Assembly: GCF_022008395.1 (NCBI RefSeq)
Contig: NZ_JAIRBB010000015.1
Coordinates: forward strand, 1 to 47,957
Direction of reading: 5' to 3'
DNA length: 47,957 bases
DNA from: Aequorivita xiaoshiensis
GTDB lineage: Bacteria; Bacteroidota; Bacteroidia; Flavobacteriales; Flavobacteriaceae
The position numbers were made by a program, and so were the translations under genes. The notes under the pieces were generated by a model, which ran no database searches, was not told the DNA's origin, and saw only the letters and a program-made list of their open reading frames with translations. Positions 16,079 through 24,826 of this stretch are shown here, piece by piece; position 1 is the first letter of the stretch; the number at the start of each line of letters is the position of its first letter.

Positions 16079-17410
16079 TTAAAGTGTTTTTTTGAATTGT
16101 TTATTCAGGATCAGATACCCTAATAATCCGCCAATAATGGATGCTATAAAGATACCTATTTTGGCTTGTGTTTTATATTCTTCATGTGTAAATGCCAATT
16201 GAGTTATAAATAGAGACATTGTAAATCCGATGGCTGCTAATAGTGCTAAACCCGTAAGGCTTTTGAGATTCATTAATTTAGGAAAAGATGCGATATTTAA
16301 TTTTACGGCAAGCCAACTGAAGCCAACTATTCCTAATACTTTTCCTACTAACAATCCTAATCCTACTCCAATTGCAACATTGGTGCTAAACAACTTATCT
16401 ATTTCAATATTGAATACTGTAACCCCTGCATTTGCTAGTGCAAAAATTGGGAGTATTATAAAGTTTACGAATGGCGTCATCGCATGTTCTAACCTTTGAA
16501 GTGGTGGTATGGCTTTTTTGGTGTCCAAACTAACACGCTCAAGAATATGTAATTGTTTATTTGTGAGAGTTGGAATTAAATCGTCAGGATCAGTATTTTT
16601 AAATCTAAACAAATGCTTTTTAATCCTCGCCATATATATACTCTCTTTAATCCTCACATTGGCAGGAATCATAAAAGCAGCTAGAACTGCAGCGATGGTG
16701 GCGTGAATTCCCGATAAAATAAATGCCGTCCAAACACCTACAATACCTATTAATGCATAATATATTATACTACGCACTCCCATTCTATTTCCAATAAACA
16801 TCAATAATAAAAATGCGAAACCGATAGCTAGATTTAAAAAGGAGATATTAGAAGTATAGAAAAATGCAATAACCAACACAGCTCCTAAATCATCTACAAT
16901 GGCGAGAGCTGTTAAAAAAACTTTTATGGAAAGGGGGACTCTGTTTCCTAGTAGATATAAGACTCCTAAAGCTAAGGCTATATCTGTGGCCATTGGAATA
17001 CCCCATCCACTATGAACTTCTCCTGTAGGGTTTAAGGCCAGGTAAATAGCAGCTGGAACTAACATTCCACCAATTGCAGCAGCAATGGGAAGCATAGCCT
17101 TTCGAATATTAGACAATTCTCCAGCGACAATTTCACGCTTTAATTCAAGACCTACCACAAAAAAGAAAATAGCCATTAATCCGTCGTTAATCCATTCGGA
17201 TATACTGTATTCCAAATAAGGATTTCCATCAAAATAAAAACCAAATTCATGTTCAAAAAAATGATGATATTGTTGGTGAATTGGAGAATTAGCAAGAATA
17301 AAGGCGATTATAATGCTTATCCCCAAAACGAGGGCTCCAGATTTCTCTTCTTGCATTAATTTTGCAAAAGGTCTTTTTATTTTATCAATAGGATATTTTT
17401 TTACTTTCAT
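16079..17410 (-). CDS. nhaA: Na+/H+ antiporter NhaA
   Basis: A 443-residue inner-membrane antiporter with about twelve hydrophobic helices. Signature stretches are FFFVVGLELKREI (82-94), MATDIALALGVL with Asp143, and AIVDDLGAVLVIA with the ion-binding pair Asp173-Asp174, equivalent to Asp163/164 in E. coli NhaA. It expels sodium in exchange for protons and so handles salt and alkaline stress. It is somewhat longer than E. coli NhaA (388 residues), with a hydrophilic insertion near residues 255-300. It is followed closely by the YpfJ-type peptidase gene and then paaJ and paaZ. Confidence 0.95.
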   Translation of the reverse strand: MKVKKYPIDKIKRPFAKLMQEEKSGALVLGISIIIAFILANSPIHQQYHHFFEHEFGFYFDGNPYLEYSISEWINDGLMAIFFFVVGLELKREIVAGELSNIRKAMLPIAAAIGGMLVPAAIYLALNPTGEVHSGWGIPMATDIALALGVLYLLGNRVPLSIKVFLTALAIVDDLGAVLVIAFFYTSNISFLNLAIGFAFLLLMFIGNRMGVRSIIYYALIGIVGVWTAFILSGIHATIAAVLAAFMIPANVRIKESIYMARIKKHLFRFKNTDPDDLIPTLTNKQLHILERVSLDTKKAIPPLQRLEHAMTPFVNFIILPIFALANAGVTVFNIEIDKLFSTNVAIGVGLGLLVGKVLGIVGFSWLAVKLNIASFPKLMNLKSLTGLALLAAIGFTMSLFITQLAFTHEEYKTQAKIGIFIASIIGGLLGYLILNKQFKKTL

Positions 17411-17724
17411 CAGATTTAGGATTTCGAAAATTTTATCAAAACTATTTAATGCGTTTTATTAAATGGTTAAGTTTATATTAAAAAATAACAAACTTTTAGG
17501 TCTATAAATGAAGCGCTTATCTCGCTTTATTCTTGACTATCTAAATAATTCAAATGTCATTATTATATAGTCAAAATTAATGTGAATATTCGAAAATAAT
17601 TAACTTTTTTTAACCTAAATAAGCAATCGTAAAATATATATCACTCTTCATATCAAACTGTCAAAAGCAGTATTTTCTAAAATATCAAGAAATTAAGGAA
17701 CTGCAAAGAAAATATAAAATTATT
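17411..17724. other. Gene-free spacer between paaI and nhaA with a dyad
   Basis: These 314 AT-rich bases hold no credible coding frame. TTGACTAT (17533-17540) and ATAGTCAA (17567-17574) form 8-bp arms of an inverted repeat that extends imperfectly inward; no T-run follows. The nhaA-proximal end holds a probable promoter (separate entry). Nothing else stands out. Confidence 0.6.
17437..17444 (-). promoter_or_regulatory. Probable -7 element for the nhaA operon
   Basis: Minus-strand TAGTTTTG fits TAnnTTTG exactly and is the same octamer as in the paaE promoter. It lies 26 bases before the nhaA ATG. No clear TTG is found at -33, so the promoter may be weak. Confidence 0.4.
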
Positions 17725-18171
17725 CTATTCTTCAGTCCATTCTTTTGAAGTTCTATAGCCAACTCCTTTAAAAAGTGCAACTAACTCTTCTTCTCGTTTA
17801 ATTTCAACAATATAAAAAGCTAGTTTGTTTTTCGTTCTCTCAATTACCGATTCCGCAATTATGTAATCTCCCTCTTCTAAGGCTTCAATATGATTAATAG
17901 AAGTCTCGATAGATACAGCGTATCTTCCTTGAGAGTTTGCCGCAAAGCCAAAAGCCGTATCTGCTAAAGAATATGAAATCCCTCCGTGAGCTTTTCCCAT
18001 ACTATTTAGCATATCTTTTCTAATACGCATACCAAGTTTGGCAAATCCTTTTTTAAGTTCTAAAATTTCAATTCCAAGCCAAGCGCTAAAAGGATCCAGA
18101 GAAAGCATTTTACTAGGAATATCTTCAGGATTCATTTTTGAACCAAAGGAATTATTATCTTTTTCAATCAT
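17725..18171 (-). CDS. paaI: PaaI hotdog-fold acyl-CoA thioesterase
   Basis: A 148-residue single-hotdog thioesterase of the 4HBT class. The active-site strand-helix AHGGISYSLADTAFGFAANS contains His62, Gly63-Gly64 and Asp71, and matches E. coli PaaI closely in wording. PaaI hydrolyses ring-hydroxylated phenylacetyl-CoA and related dead-end CoA thioesters, freeing trapped CoA. It is divergent from the rlmI-like gene and is followed, after a 314-base gap, by nhaA-ypfJ-paaJ-paaZ on the same strand. Length is typical (about 140). Confidence in the name comes from both the motif and the paa setting. Confidence 0.87.
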   Translation of the reverse strand: MIEKDNNSFGSKMNPEDIPSKMLSLDPFSAWLGIEILELKKGFAKLGMRIRKDMLNSMGKAHGGISYSLADTAFGFAANSQGRYAVSIETSINHIEALEEGDYIIAESVIERTKNKLAFYIVEIKREEELVALFKGVGYRTSKEWTEE

Positions 18172-18206
18172 ATATTAGATTAAAATGAAACTAGCTAGAT
18201 TTAATA

Positions 18207-18214
18207 CAAAAATA
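18207..18214 (-). promoter_or_regulatory. Probable -7 element for paaI
   Basis: Minus-strand TATTTTTG fits TAnnTTTG and lies 35 bases before the paaI ATG. The upstream -33 region has only T-rich sequence, not a clear TTG. Confidence 0.4.
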
Positions 18215-18337
18215 GGACATTAAATATAGACATTTGTAAAATCTTATTATTTATGAAGATTAAGTAATTTTAACTCCTTATTTCATATCCTTTTTTCTAT
18301 TAAACAATTATACTTTCACTTTACAAAACAGCGATAT

Positions 18338-19531
18338 ATGGCATCTCCAATTTCTTTGGCAATAAAACTTAAACCTACTGCTGAAAAGTTAGTTAAACAG
18401 GGGCATCCTTGGATATTTTCAGAAAGTATAGAAAAAATTAATAAACCAGGAAAAGCTGGAGATGTTGCTATACTTTTCGATCAAAGAAATAATAAAGTGT
18501 TTGGAATTGGACTTTACGACCCAGATTCTCCAATTCGAATAAAAATGATTTATCTAGGAGGTGGTACAAAGATAAATGAAGCGTTTTTTCAGAAGAAAAT
18601 TTGTGAAGCGTACAGGGTTCGTAAACCATTATTAGAAACTGATACTAATGCATATCGTCTAATTTTTGGAGAAAACGATGGGCTTCCAGGTCTTATAGTG
18701 GATATTTATAATAATGTAGGAGTTGTAAAACTGTATTCGCCTATTTGGTTGCCATATCTTAAAATGCTAGTGCCTGCTATTGCTGAGGTAAGTCAAGTAG
18801 AAAGTTTGGTGCTTCGCCTAAGTAGAAACCTTCAAAAAATGAAAACTTCTTTTAAAGAAGGTGATGTACTTTACGGCAATTTTGATAATCACACGGTAAC
18901 CTTCAAGGAGTATGGAGTAAACTTTCAAGCGGATCTTTTACTAGGACATAAAACAGGTTTTTTTCTGGATCACCGAGCAAATCGATATAGAGTGGGCCAG
19001 CTTGCTAAAGGCAAGACCGTACTCGACGTGTTTTCATATGCTGGTGGTTTTTCAGTTCATGCTTTAGCTGGGGGAGCGAAAGAAGTGACAAGTTTAGATT
19101 TTAGTAAACAGGCATTAGCCTTAGCACAACAGAACGCTAGTTTGAATAATCATACTGGTAAACATTTTATTTTGGCGGGGGATGCGTTTGAGCTTTTAAA
19201 AGAAATGGTAAACCATAATGAAAAGTTTGATATTGTGATAATCGATCCGCCATCTTTTGCAAAAAGTAAAAAGGAAATTGACGTTGCTAAAAAGAAATAT
19301 GCTGAGTTAACCGCATTAGGGGTTAAATTGACCAGTAAGAATGGTTTATTGTTGTTAGCTTCTTGTTCTTCTCGAATTTCTGCAAATGAATTTTTAGATA
19401 TTCATCGTGAAGAATTTAATCGGTTAAAAGTTACCTGGAAGTTAGAAGAATTTACGCAACACGATATCGATCACCCCATAGGTTTTGAAGAAGGGGCTTA
19501 CCTAAAGTCTGGATATTATAGAATTTCTTAA
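18338..19531 (+). CDS. Class I rRNA methyltransferase, RlmI (YccW)-like
   Basis: A 397-residue protein with an N-terminal PUA-like RNA-binding domain (about 1-80, including VKQGHPWIFSESIEKI), a central linker domain, and a Rossmann methyltransferase domain. The SAM loop is VLDVFSYAGGFSVHAL, the following acidic site is VTSLDFS, and the catalytic-type motif is IIDPPSFAKSKK. This layout is that of RlmI, which makes 5-methylcytosine at position 1962 of 23S rRNA in E. coli. It is a housekeeping gene, divergent from paaI and unrelated to the catabolic genes. Family is secure, exact target inferred. Confidence 0.88.
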   Translation: MASPISLAIKLKPTAEKLVKQGHPWIFSESIEKINKPGKAGDVAILFDQRNNKVFGIGLYDPDSPIRIKMIYLGGGTKINEAFFQKKICEAYRVRKPLLETDTNAYRLIFGENDGLPGLIVDIYNNVGVVKLYSPIWLPYLKMLVPAIAEVSQVESLVLRLSRNLQKMKTSFKEGDVLYGNFDNHTVTFKEYGVNFQADLLLGHKTGFFLDHRANRYRVGQLAKGKTVLDVFSYAGGFSVHALAGGAKEVTSLDFSKQALALAQQNASLNNHTGKHFILAGDAFELLKEMVNHNEKFDIVIIDPPSFAKSKKEIDVAKKKYAELTALGVKLTSKNGLLLLASCSSRISANEFLDIHREEFNRLKVTWKLEEFTQHDIDHPIGFEEGAYLKSGYYRIS

Positions 19532-19678
19532 AACGTAAGCCCGTCTATAAATACTATAATTTTATATTTCACGCACTAAAAAACGTTTATAATTTTAAGA
19601 AATAATTGTATGTTAGTCTTTTTTTTAATTGCAATTAGATGAAACATAAATTTTGTTTAGTTGCTTGTATACCAAAAT

Positions 19679-21235
19679 ATGAATACAACTAACGAAACTA
19701 CTACAGAAAAAAAAGGATTTGTAACCAAACTACTAGATTCAGTTGAGCGAATAGGAAATAAACTTCCCGATCCTGCCATTTTATTTTTTGTCTTAATGCT
19801 CTTAATATGGGTGCTGTCGGCTATCTTTTCCACTTTAGAATTTTCAGAAATCGATCCTTCTACAGGATCTGCAATTCAAATTCATAACTTACTTACAAGT
19901 GCCGCCTTGGCTAAATTTCTTTCAAGTATGGTGACTGTATTTGCCAGTTTTGCACCTTTGGGGATTGTTCTTGTAGCAATGTTAGGAGTAGGAGTTGCGG
20001 AGCATTCGGGGTTTATAAATGCAGGATTAAAATCGATGCTACGAATAACGCCGAAAGCACTTTTAACCCCGATGTTGATTTTAGTTGCTATAGTTTCTCA
20101 CACAGCAACCGATGCGGGATATGTATTAGTTATTCCTTTAGGGGGAATTATTTTCTATGCCGCTGGTCGTCATCCTATTGCAGGAATCGCTGCTGCTTTC
20201 GCAGGCGTATCGGGTGGATTTAGTGCAAATTTTGTCCCTTCGGGTATTGATCCATTATTACAAGGGTTCACACAATCTGCCGCCAGGATTATAGATCCTG
20301 CCATTCAGTTAAATCCATTAAATAACTGGTATTTTACCTCAGCTTCAACAATACTTATAGTTTTAATAGGCTGGTATATTACAGATAAAATAGTTGAACC
20401 ACGGCTAAAAAAAGTTCCTGTAGTTGTTGAAGAAGGAGAAGAGGTTAATATGGGTTCTCTTGATAAAAGAGAGAAAAAGGCGTTTTACGCAGCTTGTCTA
20501 GCAATGATATTGGGTTTAATAGGATTGTTTTTATGGGCTTATCCTGTAGATTCAGCCCTACGTGATCCGAATGGTGAAATCACTTCCTTTTCAGCGCCAT
20601 TAATGCAATCGATAGTGCCGTTAATTTTTATCATATTTTTAATTCCAGGTGTAGTATATGGAATGATGTCTAAAACTTTTAAAACAAGCAAAGATATTAT
20701 TGAGAGTATGACCAAATCTATGAGTGGAATGAGTTATTATATAGTAATGGCTTTTTTCTGTGCATTGTTTATTGATGCTTTCGCTAAATCTAATCTGGGG
20801 GCTTTATTAGCATTAAAAGGAGCTTCAGGGCTTCAATCTTTAAATTTACCAGCTCAAATTACCATTGTGGGAATTATTATTCTCACAGGATTTGTAAATA
20901 TATTTATCGGGTCGGCCTCAGCTAAATGGGCTCTTATCGCACCCGTAATGGTGCCTATGCTAATGCAGTTAGGAATATCGCCAGATCTAACTCAAGCTTC
21001 ATATAGAGTAGGGGATTCAATATCTAATATTATCACTCCGTTAATGCCTTACTTCCCATTAGTAGTTGTTTATTGCCAGAAATATGTAAAAGGTACAGGT
21101 ATTGGCACGTTAGTTTCAACTATGGTGCCGTACTCAATTGCATTCTTCATTTTCTGGACCATTTTCCTATTAGTGTATTGGGCACTAGGAATTCCTCTTG
21201 GATTACAAGCTAGCTATGAGTATATAGCATCGTAA
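19679..21235 (+). CDS. AbgT-family transporter (p-aminobenzoyl-glutamate type)
   Basis: Predicted 518 residues with about eleven membrane segments. Family markers include LDSVERIGNKLPDPAILFFVL at the start, VSHTATDAGYVLVIPLGG, SGGFSANFVPSGIDPLL and the repeated hairpin stretch SASAKWALIAPVMVPML. AbgT proteins import p-aminobenzoyl-glutamate or export sulfonamides/p-aminobenzoate, driven by an ion gradient. The longer frame from TTG 19661 adds only six residues; the ATG at 19679 is preferred. It converges on the M19 dipeptidase gene and shares its terminator. Direction of transport is unknown; import of a dipeptide-like compound is only a guess from that neighbour. Confidence 0.9.
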   Translation: MNTTNETTTEKKGFVTKLLDSVERIGNKLPDPAILFFVLMLLIWVLSAIFSTLEFSEIDPSTGSAIQIHNLLTSAALAKFLSSMVTVFASFAPLGIVLVAMLGVGVAEHSGFINAGLKSMLRITPKALLTPMLILVAIVSHTATDAGYVLVIPLGGIIFYAAGRHPIAGIAAAFAGVSGGFSANFVPSGIDPLLQGFTQSAARIIDPAIQLNPLNNWYFTSASTILIVLIGWYITDKIVEPRLKKVPVVVEEGEEVNMGSLDKREKKAFYAACLAMILGLIGLFLWAYPVDSALRDPNGEITSFSAPLMQSIVPLIFIIFLIPGVVYGMMSKTFKTSKDIIESMTKSMSGMSYYIVMAFFCALFIDAFAKSNLGALLALKGASGLQSLNLPAQITIVGIIILTGFVNIFIGSASAKWALIAPVMVPMLMQLGISPDLTQASYRVGDSISNIITPLMPYFPLVVVYCQKYVKGTGIGTLVSTMVPYSIAFFIFWTIFLLVYWALGIPLGLQASYEYIAS

Positions 21236-21244
21236 AATTTAAAT

Positions 21245-21278
21245 AAAAAAGCCTTCCAAATTTATGGAAGGCTTTTTT
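21245..21278. terminator. Bidirectional terminator between abgT-like and dipeptidase genes
   Basis: GCCTTCCA (21251-21258) and TGGAAGGC (21265-21272) form a perfect 8-bp stem with a 6-base loop, flanked by six A on the left and six T on the right. It therefore terminates both convergent genes, including the end of the long paaE-to-dipeptidase block. Confidence 0.9.
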
Positions 21279-21302
21279 AATATGTTTAAGAACGAAATAA
21301 AC

Positions 21303-22637
21303 TTAATTCACTTTTTCTTCACTTTGAATCTTAGAAGCTACTTTTTCTACTTCTTCCATTACACGAAGTAGGTTTTCTCCCCAAAGTTTTGCGATGTCTT
21401 CTTCGCTATAACCCCGTTTTACTAATTCTAAAGTAACATTAAAAGTTTCTGAAGCATCTCTCCAACCATAAACTCCACCGCCACCATCAAAATCCGAGCT
21501 GATTCCTACGTAATCAATTCCTAAAAGTTTTACCATATAGTCTATGTGATCTACAAAATCTTTCACATCAACTGGAGGTGCGATTGGATTAATTTCTTTT
21601 TCAATACGTGGTTTTGCAGTTGCTTGAAGTTTTCTGTATTTATCTAGATATACTTCCGCTTCCGCTTCATCTAATTCTCTAAATTCAGGCCAACTTAGAA
21701 TTTTCAAATCCATTTCTTTTGCAATCTCATCCAAAATTGTTCGAGATGCGGCTTTGTGAATTGAATCTTTTTTAGAGTTGATGTAACTAGCAAAAGCTAC
21801 AGCTTGAACTACACCACCATTTTCTTTTATCGCTAAAAGTTCATCATCCCAAAGATTTCTACTTACATCATTTAATGCACGAGCAGAAGAATGTGAAGCT
21901 ATTACAGGGGCCTTTGAAAGCGCTAAAGTCTCTTTGTTTGAACCCGTTGATGGATGCGATACATCAATCATTATTCCTAAACGGTTAAGTTCGGCAACAG
22001 CTTCTTTTCCTAATTCGCTTAGATTGTTTTTGTAAAGCCATACATTGTCTTCCTCCCCCGTATTTGAATCTGCTAATTGATTATGTCCATTGTGAGCTAA
22101 GGATAAGTAACGTGCTCCGCGGTCGTAAAATTCTTGAAGTCTAGAAATATCCTCCCCCATAGGGTAGCCGTTTTCTATACCTATAAGAGCAACTTTTTTA
22201 CCAGAGGTAGCAATACGGCGTACATCTTCAGCCGAAGTTGCAAGTTTTATTTTGTCTGAAGCGTAATCTGTAGTTAAGCGATGAATGGCATTAAATTTAG
22301 CGTCTGCATTTTCATATGCTTTTTTATAACCCTCTTTTGTCAAATCACCTTGTCCTGTATATACAATTAAAAACACTGCATCTAAACCACCTTTAGCCAT
22401 TTTAGGCAAATCCACTTGAACTGGAAGTTCTTGAGTGTAGTTTTTTTCTGCGGTAAAGTTGCGAACATCAAAATCAACATGAGTGTCAATGGTAATTACA
22501 TTGTCGTGAATTCTTTTTGCTTTTTCAAGTACTGTTTCAGCAGCTTTATTATCTTCTTCTTTTTTCTCTTCTTTCTTGTTTCCACAAGATCCAAGAATAA
22601 GAGATAAGGTTAAGAGTAAATAAGTAAACTTCTTCAT
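21303..22637 (-). CDS. Membrane dipeptidase (peptidase M19), lipoprotein
   Basis: Using the ATG at 22637 gives 444 residues beginning MKKFTYLLLTLSLILGSCG, a lipoprotein signal peptide with Cys at about residue 18, followed by a Glu/Lys-rich tether. The longer frame (to 22694) would bury this signal and overlap paaH, so it is rejected. Zinc-site motifs of renal-dipeptidase-like enzymes are present: IDTHVDFD, LAHNGHNQLADS, VSHPS, ASHSSARAL and ISSDFDGGGG. It hydrolyses dipeptides, probably on the periplasmic side or cell surface. It follows paaH by 34 bases on the same strand, so it may ride on the paa transcript, although no biochemical link is known. Confidence 0.9.
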   Translation of the reverse strand: MKKFTYLLLTLSLILGSCGNKKEEKKEEDNKAAETVLEKAKRIHDNVITIDTHVDFDVRNFTAEKNYTQELPVQVDLPKMAKGGLDAVFLIVYTGQGDLTKEGYKKAYENADAKFNAIHRLTTDYASDKIKLATSAEDVRRIATSGKKVALIGIENGYPMGEDISRLQEFYDRGARYLSLAHNGHNQLADSNTGEEDNVWLYKNNLSELGKEAVAELNRLGIMIDVSHPSTGSNKETLALSKAPVIASHSSARALNDVSRNLWDDELLAIKENGGVVQAVAFASYINSKKDSIHKAASRTILDEIAKEMDLKILSWPEFRELDEAEAEVYLDKYRKLQATAKPRIEKEINPIAPPVDVKDFVDHIDYMVKLLGIDYVGISSDFDGGGGVYGWRDASETFNVTLELVKRGYSEEDIAKLWGENLLRVMEEVEKVASKIQSEEKVN

Positions 22638-22671
22638 ATTTTCTAGATTTAAGGCTTGGTTGTAATTTAGT

Positions 22672-23841
22672 TTAAACATCGAATTTATTTCCATTTTCTT
22701 TCATTTCTCTTAAAATTGGAGAACAACGGTAGCGATCTTCGTGATATCTGTCGTAAAGCTCATCCATTTTCGCTACACACCATTCGATTCCTTTTTCATT
22801 TGCCCAAGCCAATAGCCCGTTGGGGTAATTTACTCCTTTGGTCATTGCATTATCTATGTCTTTTGCAGATGCAATATTCCAGAAAAGAGCATCGGCAGCT
22901 TCATTAATTAGCATAACCAATATTCTTTCGAAAACGAGCTCTTCAATATTCAAATCATCTTTAAACACAGGTTCAGGTTTTACGGCATTTTCTCCGTAGT
23001 TGTAGAAACCTCTACCGGTTTTTCTGCCTAAATATCCAGCTTCTGCAAAGCGTTTTTGTGTGAATGAAGGTTTGTATCGTGGGTCGTAATAAAAGGCTTC
23101 AAAGACTGTTTCTGTAACGGTGTAGTTAACATCGTTTCCTATAAAATCCATAAGTTCAAATGGCCCCATTTTAAACCCTCCATAATTTGTCATAGTCCAA
23201 TCGATAGTAGCAAAATCGGCAATACCTTCTTCGTAAATTCGGAGAGCTTCTCCGTAGAAAGGTCTTGCAACACGATTAACAATAAATCCAGGTGTGTCTT
23301 TGGCTACCGCAACTGTTTTTCCCCAATCTTTAATGGTTTGTATAGAAATGTTTAAAGTTTCTTCAGATGTTTGTACCGCAGGTATAACCTCAACTAATTT
23401 CATTAATGGAGCAGGGTTGAAGAAGTGAATTCCTATACAACGCTCAGGTTTTTCTAGTGAAGATGCAATGGAAGCAATAGATAGAGAAGATGTGTTTGAA
23501 GCCAATATACAATCGTCACTTACAAACTTTTCAATCGTAGAAAACACATTTTTTTTGATGTCGAGGTTTTCAATAATTGCCTCAATGGTCATATGGGAAT
23601 CTTTCAATTCCTTAAGTGTATTTACGTACTTTATATTATTTTGAATGCGCTCCTTTTCATTAGCATCGATTCGTCCCTTTTCAACCAAACGATTCATGAT
23701 TTTTTCTAAATCGGCTTTAGACTTTTCCAAAGCATCGGTTTTTGTATCGTAAATTTTAACTGTGCATCCAGCTGTTGCTGCTACTTGTGCAATTCCAGCG
23801 CCCATGGTTCCTGCGCCAATTATTCCAATATTTTTAATCAT
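22672..23841 (-). CDS. paaH: 3-hydroxyacyl-CoA dehydrogenase PaaH
   Basis: A 389-residue NAD-dependent enzyme with an N-terminal Rossmann fold, IGIIGAGTMGAGIAQVAA (about 5-22), and a C-terminal 3-hydroxyacyl-CoA dehydrogenase domain that includes HFFNPAPLMKLVEVI, DTPGFIVNRVARPF and the NYGGFKMGPFELMD region. In the phenylacetate route it oxidises (S)-3-hydroxyadipyl-CoA to 3-oxoadipyl-CoA, the substrate of PaaJ. The gene follows paaG by 56 bases. E. coli PaaH (475 residues) carries an additional C-terminal repeat; this shorter form is usual in Bacteroidota. A general beta-oxidation role is the alternative. Confidence 0.88.
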   Translation of the reverse strand: MIKNIGIIGAGTMGAGIAQVAATAGCTVKIYDTKTDALEKSKADLEKIMNRLVEKGRIDANEKERIQNNIKYVNTLKELKDSHMTIEAIIENLDIKKNVFSTIEKFVSDDCILASNTSSLSIASIASSLEKPERCIGIHFFNPAPLMKLVEVIPAVQTSEETLNISIQTIKDWGKTVAVAKDTPGFIVNRVARPFYGEALRIYEEGIADFATIDWTMTNYGGFKMGPFELMDFIGNDVNYTVTETVFEAFYYDPRYKPSFTQKRFAEAGYLGRKTGRGFYNYGENAVKPEPVFKDDLNIEELVFERILVMLINEAADALFWNIASAKDIDNAMTKGVNYPNGLLAWANEKGIEWCVAKMDELYDRYHEDRYRCSPILREMKENGNKFDV

Positions 23842-23897
23842 TTCGTATTTTTTAGACTTTTAATACTTAACAAATCTTGATTCGAGTTTTGCTAATA

Positions 23898-24677
23898 TTA
23901 CTTTCCTTTAAATTGAGGTTTTCTTTTGTTTACAAAAGCATCTACTCCTTCAGCGTAATCATCACTTTGAGCTGCTTCAATTTGAAGTTTGCTTTCTAAA
24001 TCTAATTGTTCTTCCAATGAATTTGTCATTGATTGGTTTAATAATCGCTTTGTAAGACCTAATGCTTTGGTAGGCATATTGGCTAAGGTATTAGCAATAG
24101 TATTTACTTCTTCTGAAAAGTTTTCTGAAGAAATTACTTTGTAAACCATTCCCATTTTTTCAGCGTCTAGAGCGGATATTTTATCGCCAAGCATCATTAA
24201 GGCTGAAGCTTTTTGAAATCCGATTAAACGAGGAAGGAAAAAGGTTCCTGCGCTATCTGGAATCAGCCCAATCTTACTAAAAGCCTGAATAAAACTTGCG
24301 TTTTCTGAAGCAATTACTACATCACATGCCAAAGCAATATTCGCACCGGCGCCAGCCGCCACACCATTAATAGCTCCAATAATTGGTTTTTCAATACTTC
24401 TAATTCGAGAAATAATCGGGTTGTAGTGTTCTTCAAGAATTTTTTTGAATCCGGGATTTAACTCTGGAGAAGTTACTTCTTTTAAATCTTGACCAGCACA
24501 AAATGCTTTCCCCATGCCCGTAATAACTATTGCTCTGATATCTGGATTGTTTTCGCAGGCATCCAACTCACTTTGAAGTAGGAGCGCCATTTCTCTATTA
24601 AAACTATTAAAAACTTCTGGACGGTTTAATGTAAGGTATGCTGTTTTATCTTTTATTTCTTTAATTATAGAAGCCAT
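23898..24677 (-). CDS. paaG: PaaG, 1,2-epoxyphenylacetyl-CoA isomerase
   Basis: A 259-residue crotonase-fold isomerase converting ring-1,2-epoxyphenylacetyl-CoA to oxepin-CoA. It reads very like E. coli PaaG: FCAGQDL at the first oxyanion loop, INGVAAGAGANIAL at the second, and QAFSKIGLIPDSAG with the key Asp141. The two Glu residues of hydratases are absent, as expected for PaaG. C-terminal YAEGVDAFVNKRKPQFKGK also matches the family. It lies between the two-hotdog thioesterase and paaH. This is among the most secure assignments in the window. Confidence 0.93.
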   Translation of the reverse strand: MASIIKEIKDKTAYLTLNRPEVFNSFNREMALLLQSELDACENNPDIRAIVITGMGKAFCAGQDLKEVTSPELNPGFKKILEEHYNPIISRIRSIEKPIIGAINGVAAGAGANIALACDVVIASENASFIQAFSKIGLIPDSAGTFFLPRLIGFQKASALMMLGDKISALDAEKMGMVYKVISSENFSEEVNTIANTLANMPTKALGLTKRLLNQSMTNSLEEQLDLESKLQIEAAQSDDYAEGVDAFVNKRKPQFKGK

Positions 24678-24826
24678 ATTATGTGTTTATATAGTGAATT
24701 TCTGATTGAACGCCTAAAGATACTACTTTGTCGAAGTCCTTTTTAACAAAAATATAAAGAGTTGTTGAAATCTGAGAATAACTCCAAAGATAACCCTGCT
24801 ATACTTCTTAAGTTTATTCAATCAAA

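Noticed and set aside
22638-22694. Longer dipeptidase start overlapping paaH
   Set aside because: It would bury the lipoprotein signal peptide that begins at ATG 22637.
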